Shown piece by piece: positions 1 through 6,601 of a stretch of 11,400 nt of DNA. The notes beneath the pieces were generated by a model. The model did no database searches. It was not told where the DNA came from and was given only the letters and a program-made list of their open reading frames with translations. Source of the DNA: Armatimonadota bacterium. Lineage in GTDB: Bacteria > Armatimonadota > JAAZEB01. Position 1 is the first letter of the stretch. The number at the start of each line of letters is the position of its first letter. Both the position numbers and the translations under genes were made by a program. The stretch covers positions 1 to 11,400 of the forward strand of contig DUUU01000284.1 in assembly GCA_012841485.1 (NCBI GenBank), in the 5' to 3' direction.

Positions 1-9
1 CCCACCCGG

Positions 10-37
10 GTCCCCGGGCCGGATCGGCCGCGGGGAC
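10..37 (-). terminator. Hairpin just after the glycosidase gene, probable terminator
   Basis: A 12-bp stem with one bulged base (position 30) and a 3-base loop (22-24) pairs 10-21 with 25-37. It begins 7 bases beyond the stop codon of the minus-strand glycosidase, where a transcription terminator is expected. No run of T follows on the minus strand within the window, so it may be a hairpin-only or Rho-assisted terminator, or a 3'-end stabiliser. Confidence 0.5.
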
Positions 38-44
38 ACCGGCG

Positions 45-1481
45 TCACTCCCGATTCAGCTTGATTTGGGTGGGCGCGTAGGCATCCACACGAACGCCCT
101 GGATCACGAGCGTGTCTCCCTGCCGCCGGGAGCGATACCCCACAGGCACGCCCTTGGGCGCGGGGGTCACCTTCACGTCGGTCCTGTAAGAGGGGCGGTT
201 TCGAATCGAGCGGTTGAGCTGCGCGCGCTTCAACCACTCGTACGTAGGGCGCGGCGTCACGCCGTCGCGGCGCACGATCCCAAATCCGTAGTCATCGATG
301 GTCCTCCCCTTGGGGAGATGCTTCCGCGCGAACTCCGGGTCGGCCAGCTGGTCGCGCATCGCCTCGTTGCCGGCTTCAAACTGGTAGGGGAGCACTTTGG
401 CATAGAGCCCCGTCTCAAACGCGGCGCGAATGGCCCCTTCCCACTGTCCATGGTGCATGCGGTCCAGCGCCTCCCCGATTTCGGCCGGGCTCCCCTTCGG
501 CACCCCCCAGGCCGCCACCAGGCTCCCCGCATCGATCCCCATCTCCGTCAGCCAGAACGGCCGCTCGCTGTCGCCATGTTCAACCATGATGTCGCGCAGC
601 GCCGCGCCCCGCGTAACCACGCCCCACTCCACCGGCACTCCATAGGCATGCAGATTCATGATATCGAAGTAATCGCGCCCGCCTCCCTCGTAGAGGCCGC
701 GCGGGAACTCCTGCCAGTCCGTCATGCCGCCTGCCAGGACCAGCGCTTTCGGATTGACGCGCTTGATCTCCGGATAGGCGAGTTTGAGCATCCGCGCGTA
801 GTGCTTCCCGCGCTCGCGCATCGGCACCGGCGGGGTGACGCCCGCGCCAAAGAGGTCGGTGAACCCGACATCCATCTCGTTCCACAGCTCCCAGAAACGG
901 ACGCTCGGATAGCGGCGCGCCATGTCGCCCATGAAGCGGGCAAACCGCCCGTAGCTCTCCTCGCGCGTCGCCCACCCCACGCCCGGAGGGTTGCCATGCA
1001 CCACCACCAGCAGCTCCACGCCATGCTTCTTTGCTCGGGCGACCAGCTCATCCCAGTGGCGCAGGTACTTCGCGTCGTAGACGCCGGGCGTCTCCGTCTT
1101 CTCCATCTCCTGCCAGTAGAGCGTGAGCCGAATCAACCGTATTCCCAGCGCCCGGACCAGACCCAGCTGCTTCTCGGTCATCCCGTGCATGCCAATGCCC
1201 AGCTCCGGGCGGTTGTCGTACACCCATAGCTCATCCGGCGACCGCTGCCACACCCGGTATTCCGGCTGCTGGCGCGTCAACTTCTGCCGCAGCTCCTGAT
1301 AGCGCCGCTCCTCCGCGCGCCAGCCGGCCTCGCTCGCGAACGCGCTCGCCAGTAGGAGACGCGCTCCTCCCGGACCCTCCGAGAGCGCGCCAACGAGGCG
1401 CCCGAAACGCGCCCTCGCATCATTCCCAGCCAGGACGGGAATCGCGACCGCTATTGCCAGGAGAACTATCTTGCGTCGCAT
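45..1481 (-). CDS. Secreted clan GH-A glycoside hydrolase (GH5/GH39-like TIM barrel)
   Basis: The 478-residue protein is predicted to be an exported retaining glycosidase acting on a beta-linked polysaccharide or oligosaccharide; the substrate cannot be read from sequence. Residues 1-24 form a signal peptide (MRRK, a hydrophobic core, then an ARA cleavage site). A (beta/alpha)8 barrel follows from about residue 95 to 420. FWELWNE carries the likely acid/base Glu202 and FWLTEMG the likely nucleophile Glu313, the NE and TE signature of clan GH-A. Residues 435-478 look like a short beta-rich tail. I chose the ATG at 1481 because GGAGG lies 8 bases upstream and the signal peptide begins there; longer in-frame starts reach 1619 but overlap the promoter. 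The gene stands alone, divergent from the cupin gene. The exact GH family is uncertain. Confidence 0.8.
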   Translation of the reverse strand: MRRKIVLLAIAVAIPVLAGNDARARFGRLVGALSEGPGGARLLLASAFASEAGWRAEERRYQELRQKLTRQQPEYRVWQRSPDELWVYDNRPELGIGMHGMTEKQLGLVRALGIRLIRLTLYWQEMEKTETPGVYDAKYLRHWDELVARAKKHGVELLVVVHGNPPGVGWATREESYGRFARFMGDMARRYPSVRFWELWNEMDVGFTDLFGAGVTPPVPMRERGKHYARMLKLAYPEIKRVNPKALVLAGGMTDWQEFPRGLYEGGGRDYFDIMNLHAYGVPVEWGVVTRGAALRDIMVEHGDSERPFWLTEMGIDAGSLVAAWGVPKGSPAEIGEALDRMHHGQWEGAIRAAFETGLYAKVLPYQFEAGNEAMRDQLADPEFARKHLPKGRTIDDYGFGIVRRDGVTPRPTYEWLKRAQLNRSIRNRPSYRTDVKVTPAPKGVPVGYRSRRQGDTLVIQGVRVDAYAPTQIKLNRE

Positions 1482-1589
1482 CGGCGAAACCTCCGGACGT
1501 TGACGAGGCCGGGCCTGCACCAGCCGGGCATGGGAATCTGCCCCTCGACCGGCGGCACGCGACCCGTGCGATTGTTCGGCCACAACCCC

Positions 1590-1619
1590 ATCATATCGCG
1601 CGCGCATGCAGGGTGTCAA
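1590..1619 (-). promoter_or_regulatory. Sigma70-type promoter for the glycosidase gene
   Basis: On the minus strand TTGACA (1619-1614) and TATGAT (1595-1590) are separated by 18 bases. The -35 is perfect and the -10 has one mismatch to TATAAT, which is striking in such GC-rich DNA. Transcription would start near 1583 and give a leader of about 100 bases before the ATG at 1481. Confidence 0.75.
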
Positions 1620-1808
1620 GGTGACGCGCCGCGCACGTCGCGCGGAATTGTAGCAGGGTGGACGTCCGCCAGGGCGAAATCGAGCAGGGTGAGCAGTAAA
1701 CGCTCGCCCCTGCCGTGTGCCGAGGTTGGTGCCTGTTCGCCCTGGATGCTGAACAAGCGCCCGGAAGCCTGCGTCTCAAGGGAAGCAGCGTGTGAGAGGA
1801 GCATCTTT
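1620..1808. promoter_or_regulatory. Divergent intergenic region with hairpin and GCAGGGTG repeats
   Basis: This is the upstream part of the 327-base gap between the divergent glycosidase and cupin genes. A 6-bp inverted repeat CCGCGC/GCGCGG with a 5-base spacer (1629-1645) lies just upstream of the glycosidase -35, a plausible operator position. The octamer GCAGGGTG occurs three times in the same orientation, at 1608, 1653 and 1684; the first copy overlaps the -35 box. No convincing plus-strand promoter for the cupin was found. The cupin ribosome-binding site is GAGAGGAG at 1794-1801. Open frames crossing this stretch lack family resemblance and were not annotated. Confidence 0.35.
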
Positions 1809-2171
1809 GTGAAACGTTACCGATTGAACCAGTTGCCTGACGTGACCGAGGGCCACTTCCTGAAAGGAATTATCCCCGGCCAATACCTCTGCCAGGGCTC
1901 GCTCTCCTACAAGAAGCCCAACGTGCGCACCCACACCAATGATGGGCCGGGCGGCAAAGATTGGCACGTCCATGAGGACGATTACGAAGTCTTCATCCTC
2001 TTGCAGGGCAAGGCCGTCATGGAAGTCAATGGCGAGCGCATCCCGATGGTCACCGGCGACGTGTTCGTGATCGAGCCGGGCGAGGACCACCACCTGATCT
2101 CAGACGCCGTGGATCCCTGCATCAACCTCTGGCTCCACGCGGGCCCCAACCGGCACCCGGATCAACTCTGA
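1809..2171 (+). CDS. Small single-domain cupin protein
   Basis: The 120-residue protein is a cytoplasmic single-domain cupin, without signal peptide or membrane segment. Cupin motif 1 reads HVHEDDYEVFILLQG, with likely metal ligands His53, His55 and Glu60 and the conserved Gly67. Motif 2 reads GDVFVIEPGEDHH, with Pro90, Gly91 and the fourth ligand His94. The complete His-His-Glu-His set implies bound metal. Small cupins of this sort serve as sugar isomerases, dioxygenases or ligand sensors, so no reaction is assigned. The start is the GTG at 1809, with GAGAGGAG 7 bases upstream; an upstream in-frame ATG at 1500 would add 103 residues of low-complexity sequence with no cupin similarity. The gene is divergent from the glycosidase and convergent with the FAD oxidoreductase. 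Confidence 0.85.
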   Translation: MKRYRLNQLPDVTEGHFLKGIIPGQYLCQGSLSYKKPNVRTHTNDGPGGKDWHVHEDDYEVFILLQGKAVMEVNGERIPMVTGDVFVIEPGEDHHLISDAVDPCINLWLHAGPNRHPDQL

Positions 2172-2265
2172 GTAGGCCCCGCTCTCGGGCTCACCATCGC
2201 ATAGGGTCGGGGCACTCGCACCCCGGGGCCAGCATCCGCCGGCGAGAAGCTGGCGCCGCAGCGGC

Positions 2266-2287
2266 GCGCGGGGATCAATCCCCGCGC
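2266..2287. repeat. Perfect 10-bp inverted repeat, first large hairpin
   Basis: The arm GCGCGGGGAT (2266-2275) is followed by CA and then by its exact reverse complement (2278-2287). It shares its outer GCGCGG, its stem length and its 2-base spacer with the hairpin at 2394-2415. Confidence 0.8.
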
Positions 2288-2393
2288 TGCTTGTGAGCGA
2301 AGCCCTGCCGGGCTAGGCCGGCCTTCACTCCCGGGTGCCTCAAAACGGCGAGGGCCGGGAGGGGGAGCCCCGAAGGGGCTTTGCTGTGAAGCA

Positions 2394-2415
2394 GCGCGGA
2401 GCTTCAGCTCCGCGC
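2394..2415. repeat. Perfect 10-bp inverted repeat, second large hairpin
   Basis: The arm GCGCGGAGCT (2394-2403) is followed by TC and its exact reverse complement (2406-2415). It lies 26 bases from the stop codon of the minus-strand oxidoreductase, so it may act as that gene's terminator, although no T run accompanies it. Confidence 0.8.
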
Positions 2416-2440
2416 CCGCGTGTACAGCAACCCCACGACC

Positions 2441-3841
2441 CTATCTCTCCCCCAGGAAGCAGCACCCCTGCTCTAGCAGAAGCCGACGCAGCAGCGGGGC
2501 AGGCAGCTCTCGGGGCGCATACCCCTCGCGGACGCAGAGGGCAGCGGCAGCCCCTGCCGCCTGTCCAAACTGCATGCAGTTCACCATGACGCGGATCGCG
2601 CCGTGGGCTTCATGCGTCGCCGAGATGCACCGGCCGGCCACCAGCAGGTTCTCCACCTTTCGGGGCACCAGAACGCCGTAGGGCACCTGGTAACAGGGGG
2701 TTTGGCGCTCCTTGCCGTCGGGGGTCCAGGTCTCTTCGCGGCGCGATCCATCCGGAAGCACCTCTCGTCGCCTGCCATCGAGATGCTTGAAGACGATTCC
2801 TCGCCCTCGCGGGTTGTGGATATCCACCGGGTAGGTCCCTTGCGCGATGGCGTCCGGGAAGCGCACGCCTTCCAGCAACTCCTGCTCCTGCAACAGATGC
2901 TCCCCAAGGATGCGCCGCGTCTCCCGGATTCCGATCTGCGCTGGCAAACCCGTCAGGTACGCCTTCTCGAACCCGGGCACCTCGTGGCGCAGGCGAGTGA
3001 GGACCCACTCCATCTGCTGGCGCCCCTCCATCTCGGCGCGCGTGAAGCTCCAGGCGTCTGTGGCATCCACCTCCGTCACGCGCGCGCCCGCCACCAGCAG
3101 CTCATCTTCGCGGAAGAGGCTCTCCGTCGTCCAGAGGAAACAGGGGTACTCTTGACCGTTGTAATCCATCGGCCGGTTCAGCGCGCGCATCACGGCGCCC
3201 GTCTTGAACCCCTCCTCGCTCGCGCGGCGGCGATCCACGCCACCGATGCGGAAGCATAGCCCGGGCGGCTGCATCAGCCCCTCGGCATCTCCCTTCTCGA
3301 AAGGAGCGCCCGCCAGAGCGGCCACGTCGCCATCACCCGTCGCATCCACGACCATGCGAGCCCGCACGGCCTGCCGCCCAGCCTTGCTCTGCGTCAGGAC
3401 CCCCGCGATCTGGGACCCCTCCATCACCACGCCGGCAGCCCAGGCGTGTAGCAGCGGGACGACTCCCGCGTCGCGCACCAGCTCGTCGAGGACCAGCTTG
3501 GCATACTCGGTATCCAGAACGAAGTGGCCCCGGCCATCCGGCCGGCTGTTGCGCACGGCATCCCGCCGCACGAGGCGCTCCACCAGCTCCTGAACGAGCC
3601 CGCCGATCACCTGCGTCTCCCCATCGGTGGAGTAGAGCGAATGCCAGATGGTGACGCCGCCGGCCGTGGTCATGCCGCCGAAGAAGCCGTGACGCTCCAA
3701 CAGCAGCACGCGGGCGCCAGCGCGCGCCGCCGCCACGGCGGCACACACCCCCGCGGGGCCACCGCCACACACCAAGAGATCCACCTCGCACAGGACCGGA
3801 ACCTTCTCCGCAGGCACCATCATGGAACCGCTATCACTCAT
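2441..3841 (-). CDS. FAD-dependent oxidoreductase, FAD_oxidored type
   Basis: The 466-residue flavoprotein has no signal peptide and is probably cytoplasmic. The N-terminal Rossmann unit carries GGGPAG (residues 26-31, the GxGxxG dinucleotide-binding loop) with Glu49 at the end of the second strand (LLLERHG) for the FAD ribose. DATGDGDVA near residue 167 is the second FAD contact. The C-terminal block NLLVAGRCIS (398-407) and FGQAAG (425-430) is typical of the family recalled as PF12831. The substrate is unknown; relatives are common in sugar-degrading bacteria of Armatimonadota and Planctomycetota. The start at 3841 is supported by AGGGAGG 7 bases upstream. It lies on the same strand as the recombinase, 193 bases downstream, so it probably has its own promoter. 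Confidence 0.85.
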   Translation of the reverse strand: MSDSGSMMVPAEKVPVLCEVDLLVCGGGPAGVCAAVAAARAGARVLLLERHGFFGGMTTAGGVTIWHSLYSTDGETQVIGGLVQELVERLVRRDAVRNSRPDGRGHFVLDTEYAKLVLDELVRDAGVVPLLHAWAAGVVMEGSQIAGVLTQSKAGRQAVRARMVVDATGDGDVAALAGAPFEKGDAEGLMQPPGLCFRIGGVDRRRASEEGFKTGAVMRALNRPMDYNGQEYPCFLWTTESLFREDELLVAGARVTEVDATDAWSFTRAEMEGRQQMEWVLTRLRHEVPGFEKAYLTGLPAQIGIRETRRILGEHLLQEQELLEGVRFPDAIAQGTYPVDIHNPRGRGIVFKHLDGRRREVLPDGSRREETWTPDGKERQTPCYQVPYGVLVPRKVENLLVAGRCISATHEAHGAIRVMVNCMQFGQAAGAAAALCVREGYAPRELPAPLLRRLLLEQGCCFLGER

Positions 3842-4034
3842 CGCAAGGCCTCCCTCTACGCCGTACCAGTACGAGAGCCGACCCGACGTGCCGGCCCCTG
3901 GTTAGGGGAGTCTTCGCCGGGCGGCACCGTCCTTCCCGCTGAATGTCGCTCCGGCTATGGGGGTACCGCGCGCCGCCCGGGCAGGATGAACGGCATCGCG
4001 CCCGGGTTACGCCCAGGGTCCCCGGCCGCGGGCT
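3842..4034. other. Gap between recombinase and FAD oxidoreductase
   Basis: This gene-free stretch holds the oxidoreductase ribosome-binding site AGGGAGG (3849-3855, minus strand). A 5-bp hairpin CCCCT-GGTT-AGGGG (3895-3908) would sit in its leader. CCCGGGC/GCCCGGG (3976-3982 with 4000-4006) lies about 29 bases after the recombinase stop and could weakly terminate it. No convincing promoter was seen. Confidence 0.4.
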
Positions 4035-4970
4035 CTAGGCGCGCGGGTGTGCCTTCCGATACACTTCATGCAGGCGCTGGGTGGAGACGTGGGTATAGAC
4101 CTGGGTCGTGGCGATGCGCGCGTGGCCCAACAGCTCCTGGATCACGCGCAGATCGGCGCCGCCGTCGAGGAGATGAGTGGCGAAGGAGTGGCGCAGCGTG
4201 TGCGGGGTGATCTTCTTCTGGATGCCGGCCTGAAGAGCATACTTCTTGATCACCCTCCAGAAGCCGGAGCGGCTGAAAGCCCGCCCGCGATCTGTGAGAA
4301 ACAGCTCCTCGGCGCCCGTGCGCGCCGCCCAACGCGGGCGCACCTGCTCCAGGTAGAGATAGAGGCACTCCGCGGCGGTTCGCCCGATGGTGACCAGGCG
4401 CTCTTTAGAGCCCTTCCCGAAGCAGCGCAGCCATCCCGCTCCCAGGTCCAGATCGGCCAGTCGAACGGTGAGGATCTCGGAGATGCGCATTCCTGTCGAG
4501 TAGAGCGTCTCCAGCATCGCGCGGTCGCGCACGCCGTTGGGGGTGTGCATATCAGGCGCGTTCAGGAGGGCATCGACCTCGGCAGTGCTGAGCGTTCCTG
4601 GGATGCGGCGGGCGATGCGGGGCTGGACGGCGGTCGCCGCCGGGCTGCCCTGAGCATGGCCTTCACGGCAGAGGAACTTGTAGAAGGTGCGCAGCGCGGC
4701 GAGCTTGCGTCCTACGCTCGCCGGCGCCAGATTCCTCCGCTTCAGGTGGGTGAGAAAGCGGTCTATCTCGTCCTGGGTGATGGCCGCGGGATCATCGAGA
4801 CCCACGCTCACCGCAAACTCGCAGAACTGGTGCAGGTCGCGCCGGTAGGCATCGACGGTGTTCACGGAGAGCCCGCGCTCGATGGAAAGGTGGAGCAGGA
4901 AGTCGGCGACGCGGCGCGCGAGCGCGGTGTCGGCGGCGGGGCGATCCTGTGGTTCCGGGTGGCGGCGCAT
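4035..4970 (-). CDS. xerD: XerC/XerD-type tyrosine recombinase
   Basis: The 311-residue enzyme should resolve chromosome dimers by recombination at dif sites, working as a XerC/XerD pair or as a single Xer. Residues 18-107 form the N-terminal SAM-like DNA-binding domain (SVNTVDAYRRDL). The catalytic domain holds all six expected residues: Arg162 (TGMRISE), Lys186 (GKGSKER), His257 and Arg260 (HTLRHSFATHLL), His283 (LLGHA) and the nucleophile Tyr292 (VYTHV). Their spacing agrees with E. coli XerD from memory (24, 71-72, 3, 26 and 9 residues). GAGAGAGGA lies 8 bases before the ATG at 4970. It follows rplT on the same strand after a hairpin. XerC and XerD cannot be told apart with certainty. The housekeeping context and full length argue against a phage integrase. 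Confidence 0.88.
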   Translation of the reverse strand: MRRHPEPQDRPAADTALARRVADFLLHLSIERGLSVNTVDAYRRDLHQFCEFAVSVGLDDPAAITQDEIDRFLTHLKRRNLAPASVGRKLAALRTFYKFLCREGHAQGSPAATAVQPRIARRIPGTLSTAEVDALLNAPDMHTPNGVRDRAMLETLYSTGMRISEILTVRLADLDLGAGWLRCFGKGSKERLVTIGRTAAECLYLYLEQVRPRWAARTGAEELFLTDRGRAFSRSGFWRVIKKYALQAGIQKKITPHTLRHSFATHLLDGGADLRVIQELLGHARIATTQVYTHVSTQRLHEVYRKAHPRA

Positions 4971-5057
4971 CCTCGGGGTCCTCTCTCACAGGCTGTGGTT
5001 CGCCGGCGCCGGGCGTGATCCTGCCGAGGGAGTGTTGGGAGAGAGCACAGAGCGACA

Positions 5058-5088
5058 CGGCGCCATCCGCGCGAGGCGGATGGCGCCG
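5058..5088 (-). terminator. Strong hairpin after rplT, end of the ribosomal operon
   Basis: A perfect 13-bp stem pairs 5058-5070 with 5076-5088 around a 5-base loop. It begins 31 bases after the rplT stop codon on the minus strand. The bases beyond it are only moderately T-rich, so termination may be incomplete and allow read-through into the recombinase gene. Confidence 0.7.
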
Positions 5089-5119
5089 GTCTTACGAATG
5101 CGGTCTGGATCCGTGCAGA

Positions 5120-5503
5120 CTAGGCGGCTGCGGCCTGCGTGCCCGGAGTCGTTGCATGCTGGCGCGCCAACCCCACCATCTCGGTGAAGGCGCTGGCATC
5201 GGTCACCGCCATGTCGGCGAGGATCTTGCGATCCACTTCAACTCCGGCCTTCCTCAAACCCTCGATGAAGCGGTTGTACGTGATGCCGTTCAGCTTGCAC
5301 GCGGCGCTGATACGGGTGATCCAAAGCCGGCGGAAATCGCGCTTGCGCTGCCGCCGGTCGCGGTAGGCATACTGCCCGGCATGCATCACGGCCTCATGGG
5401 CCTGGCGGAACAGCCGATGCTTGGCTCCCCGGTAACCCTTTGCCAGCTTCAAGACCTGATTATGGCGTTTGCGGGTGATAACCCCGCGCTTCACTCGTGC
5501 CAT
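5120..5503 (-). CDS. rplT: 50S ribosomal protein L20
   Basis: The 127-residue basic protein is an early-assembly 23S rRNA-binding protein of the large subunit. It opens with the family hallmark [26 protein letters not shown] (about residues 1-26), followed by a long basic helix ([19 protein letters not shown]) and a globular C-terminal domain ([30 protein letters not shown]). The usual length is about 117-120 residues; the surplus is a short alanine-rich tail. GGAGAGG lies 5 bases before the ATG at 5503. It is the last gene of infC-rpmI-rplT, 90 bases after rpmI. L20 is the known autorepressor of this operon in E. coli and Bacillus, so a binding site in the leaders is plausible. Confidence 0.98.
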   Translation of the reverse strand: MARVKRGVITRKRHNQVLKLAKGYRGAKHRLFRQAHEAVMHAGQYAYRDRRQRKRDFRRLWITRISAACKLNGITYNRFIEGLRKAGVEVDRKILADMAVTDASAFTEMVGLARQHATTPGTQAAAA

Positions 5504-5593
5504 TGTTACCTCTCCAAATGGTCAAGAGCCTGTCTGGAATACCCCTCGGCATCGACCCGAAGCCCGCCCGAGGACAACCACAATGGACAGGTT
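5504..5593 (-). promoter_or_regulatory. Foldable rpmI-rplT spacer, possible L20 control site
   Basis: The 90-base spacer can form a two-tier stem. The outer pair is 5525-5534 with 5586-5595: nine of ten positions pair, with one A-C mismatch on the mRNA side, and the stem reaches into the rpmI stop codon. The inner pair is 5544-5549 with 5568-5573 (CCTCGG/CCGAGG). The stem ends just ahead of the rplT ribosome-binding site at 5509-5515. Translational coupling or L20 feedback is conceivable but rests on position only. Confidence 0.35.
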
Positions 5594-5791
5594 CTAAGCG
5601 TACGGCAGATTGCGCCGAATCTCTTTAGCAAGTCCGCCAGTTACCTCGGCGCTCCGGCTGAGGCGGCGGCGCTGCCCGGGCGACTTGTGAAGCATCAGGT
5701 GTCCCTTGAACGCCCGGCGGCGCATAATCTTGCCCGAACCGGTCACCTGGAAGCGCTTCGCCACCCCTTTGCGCGTCTTCATCTTGGGCAT
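5594..5791 (-). CDS. rpmI: 50S ribosomal protein L35
   Basis: The 65-residue protein is the small basic large-subunit protein L35, matching the usual 64-66 residues. It begins MPKMKTRKGVAKRFQVTGSG, the family signature, and contains KIMRRRAFKGHLMLHKS and a terminal KEIRRNLPYA. I place the start at the ATG at 5791: GAGAAGGG lies 7 bases upstream of it, whereas the in-frame ATG two codons earlier (5797) directly abuts that motif. A frame open to 5875 would add 28 residues with no L35 similarity. It sits between infC and rplT in the standard order and is co-transcribed with them. Confidence 0.97.
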   Translation of the reverse strand: MPKMKTRKGVAKRFQVTGSGKIMRRRAFKGHLMLHKSPGQRRRLSRSAEVTGGLAKEIRRNLPYA

Positions 5792-5895
5792 GGCCATTCC
5801 CTTCTCATAGACACGAACTGCCCCGTCGGCCGGTCTCACAGCACCTGCGGACCCCCCGCGGAACAGTCCGATCACCCTAATTCACATGCAGCAAC
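5792..5895 (-). promoter_or_regulatory. infC-rpmI spacer with possible regulatory fold
   Basis: This 104-base spacer is the position at which the E. coli operon carries an L20-binding pseudoknot. ACTG-CC-CCG (5817-5825) can pair with CGG-AA-CAGT (5859-5867) around a 2x2 internal loop, enclosing a GC-rich stretch with further short complements such as GGTC/GACC. The fold is only suggestive. The rpmI ribosome-binding site lies at 5799-5806. Confidence 0.3.
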
Positions 5896-6465
5896 TCACG
5901 CTCGCGGCTGTACTTGCGCCGGCTGGGGCGGCGCCGCCCCGGGTTGCGGCTGCTGCCTGGGACTGAGGATCAACGTCATCATTCGCCCCTCGAAGGCAGG
6001 CGGCCTCTCCACGGCGGCGATCTCCGCGCACTGCTGCACGACCTGCTCAAGCAAACGCTTGCCGAATTCGGGGTGCGTGATCGATCTCCCACGGAACATC
6101 ACCGAGATCTTGACCTTGTCGCCTTCCTTCAAGAACTTTTGGACGCTCCGCAGCTTGAACTGAAAGTCATGATCATCGATCTGCGGCTCCATGCGCACCG
6201 TTTTCAGCTCGGACGACCGTGATTTCTTCCGCGCCTCGCTCTCCCGCTTGCTCTGCTCGTACTTGAACTTGCCATAGTCCATAATCTTGCAGACGGGCGG
6301 CGCAGCATGCGGAGCCACCTCGATAAGATCCAGGCCCTTGTCACGCGCCAACTCGAGAGCATACCGAAGGGCCACGATGCCCCTCTGCTCTCCCTCTTCG
6401 TCAATCAGGCGCACCTCACGGGCGCGGATCCGATGGTTTACCCGTAGTTCTCTGTCCCTGTCGAT
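5896..6465 (-). CDS. infC: Translation initiation factor IF-3, probable AUC start
   Basis: IF3 binds the 30S subunit, prevents premature subunit joining and proofreads the start codon and initiator tRNA. The N-terminal domain includes IRAREVRLIDEEGEQRGI and the PPVCKIMDYGKFKYEQ signature; a charged linker (SKRESEARKKSRS) leads to the C-terminal domain (DDHDFQFKLRSVQKFLKEGD and MFRGRSITHPEFG). About 17 residues rich in P, Q and A extend the usual C-terminus. I place the start at ATC (6465-6463), giving 189 residues: AGGGAGG (6480-6474) lies 8 bases upstream, and the product then begins about 9 residues before the conserved core, as in Bacillus IF3. The in-frame GTG at 6507 has only a weak GAGAA beside it and would put the strong ribosome-binding site inside the gene. 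The gene is first in the operon. Confidence 0.93.
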   Translation of the reverse strand: MDRDRELRVNHRIRAREVRLIDEEGEQRGIVALRYALELARDKGLDLIEVAPHAAPPVCKIMDYGKFKYEQSKRESEARKKSRSSELKTVRMEPQIDDHDFQFKLRSVQKFLKEGDKVKISVMFRGRSITHPEFGKRLLEQVVQQCAEIAAVERPPAFEGRMMTLILSPRQQPQPGAAPPQPAQVQPRA

Positions 6466-6566
6466 GCTCAGTCCCTCCCTAATCGCGTTGATCGCTATCG
6501 AGTTCACTTCTCACGCCGGCGTACGGATCGCCCAGAAGGCCTCCCGCTCTCGCCTTCGCTATAGAT
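6466..6566 (-). promoter_or_regulatory. infC leader with Shine-Dalgarno and hairpin
   Basis: The predicted leader of about 100 bases holds the Shine-Dalgarno AGGGAGG (6480-6474) that decides the infC start. A GAAGGC/GCCTTC stem with an 11-base loop (6535-6557) lies near its 5' end, and the palindrome ACGCCGGCGT (6513-6522) near its middle. An L20 or IF3 control role is possible but not shown. Confidence 0.5.
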
Positions 6567-6572
6567 ATGCGG

Positions 6573-6601
6573 AGTATACCACAGGGACGGGGGCTTGTCA
6601 A
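6573..6601 (-). promoter_or_regulatory. Near-consensus sigma70 promoter of infC-rpmI-rplT
   Basis: On the minus strand TTGACA (6601-6596) and TATACT (6578-6573) are separated by exactly 17 bases. Both boxes are at or one base from the housekeeping consensus, as expected for a heavily expressed translation operon. Transcription would begin near 6566-6568. Confidence 0.85.

Larger units (their letters stand above)
2172..2440. repeat. Dense hairpin cluster between convergent genes
   Basis: The 269-base gap between the 3' ends of the cupin and FAD oxidoreductase genes has no gene but is full of inverted repeats. Visible pairs are GCCCCG/CGGGGC (2176-2181 with 2208-2213), GCCAGC/GCTGGC (2228-2233 with 2249-2254, enclosing CGCCGGCG), the perfect 10-bp stem at 2266-2287, AGCCC/GGGCT (2301-2314), the palindrome AGGCCGGCCT (2315-2324), AGCCCC/GGGGCT (2366-2380), TGCT/AGCA (2382-2393) and a second perfect 10-bp stem at 2394-2415. 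It may end transcription from both sides. The tight packing resembles a composite extragenic palindromic repeat rather than a simple terminator. Confidence 0.6.

Noticed and set aside
66..1229. 387-codon plus-strand open frame opposite the glycosidase
   Set aside because: Composition is dominated by R, H, P and A and no motif is present, while the minus strand encodes clear clan GH-A catalytic motifs.
2335..2589. 84-codon plus-strand frame across the hairpin cluster
   Set aside because: It consists of translated inverted repeats and runs into the antisense of the FAD oxidoreductase.
4035..4970. The tyrosine recombinase as a mobile-element integrase
   Set aside because: Size, complete Xer-like spacing, the housekeeping neighbourhood and the absence of a flanking tRNA, att repeats or phage genes favour a chromosomal Xer protein.
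6466..6507. GTG at 6507 as the infC start
   Set aside because: Only GAGAA touches it, and it would place a strong Shine-Dalgarno at codons 10-12; the ATC at 6465 fits both spacing and family length.
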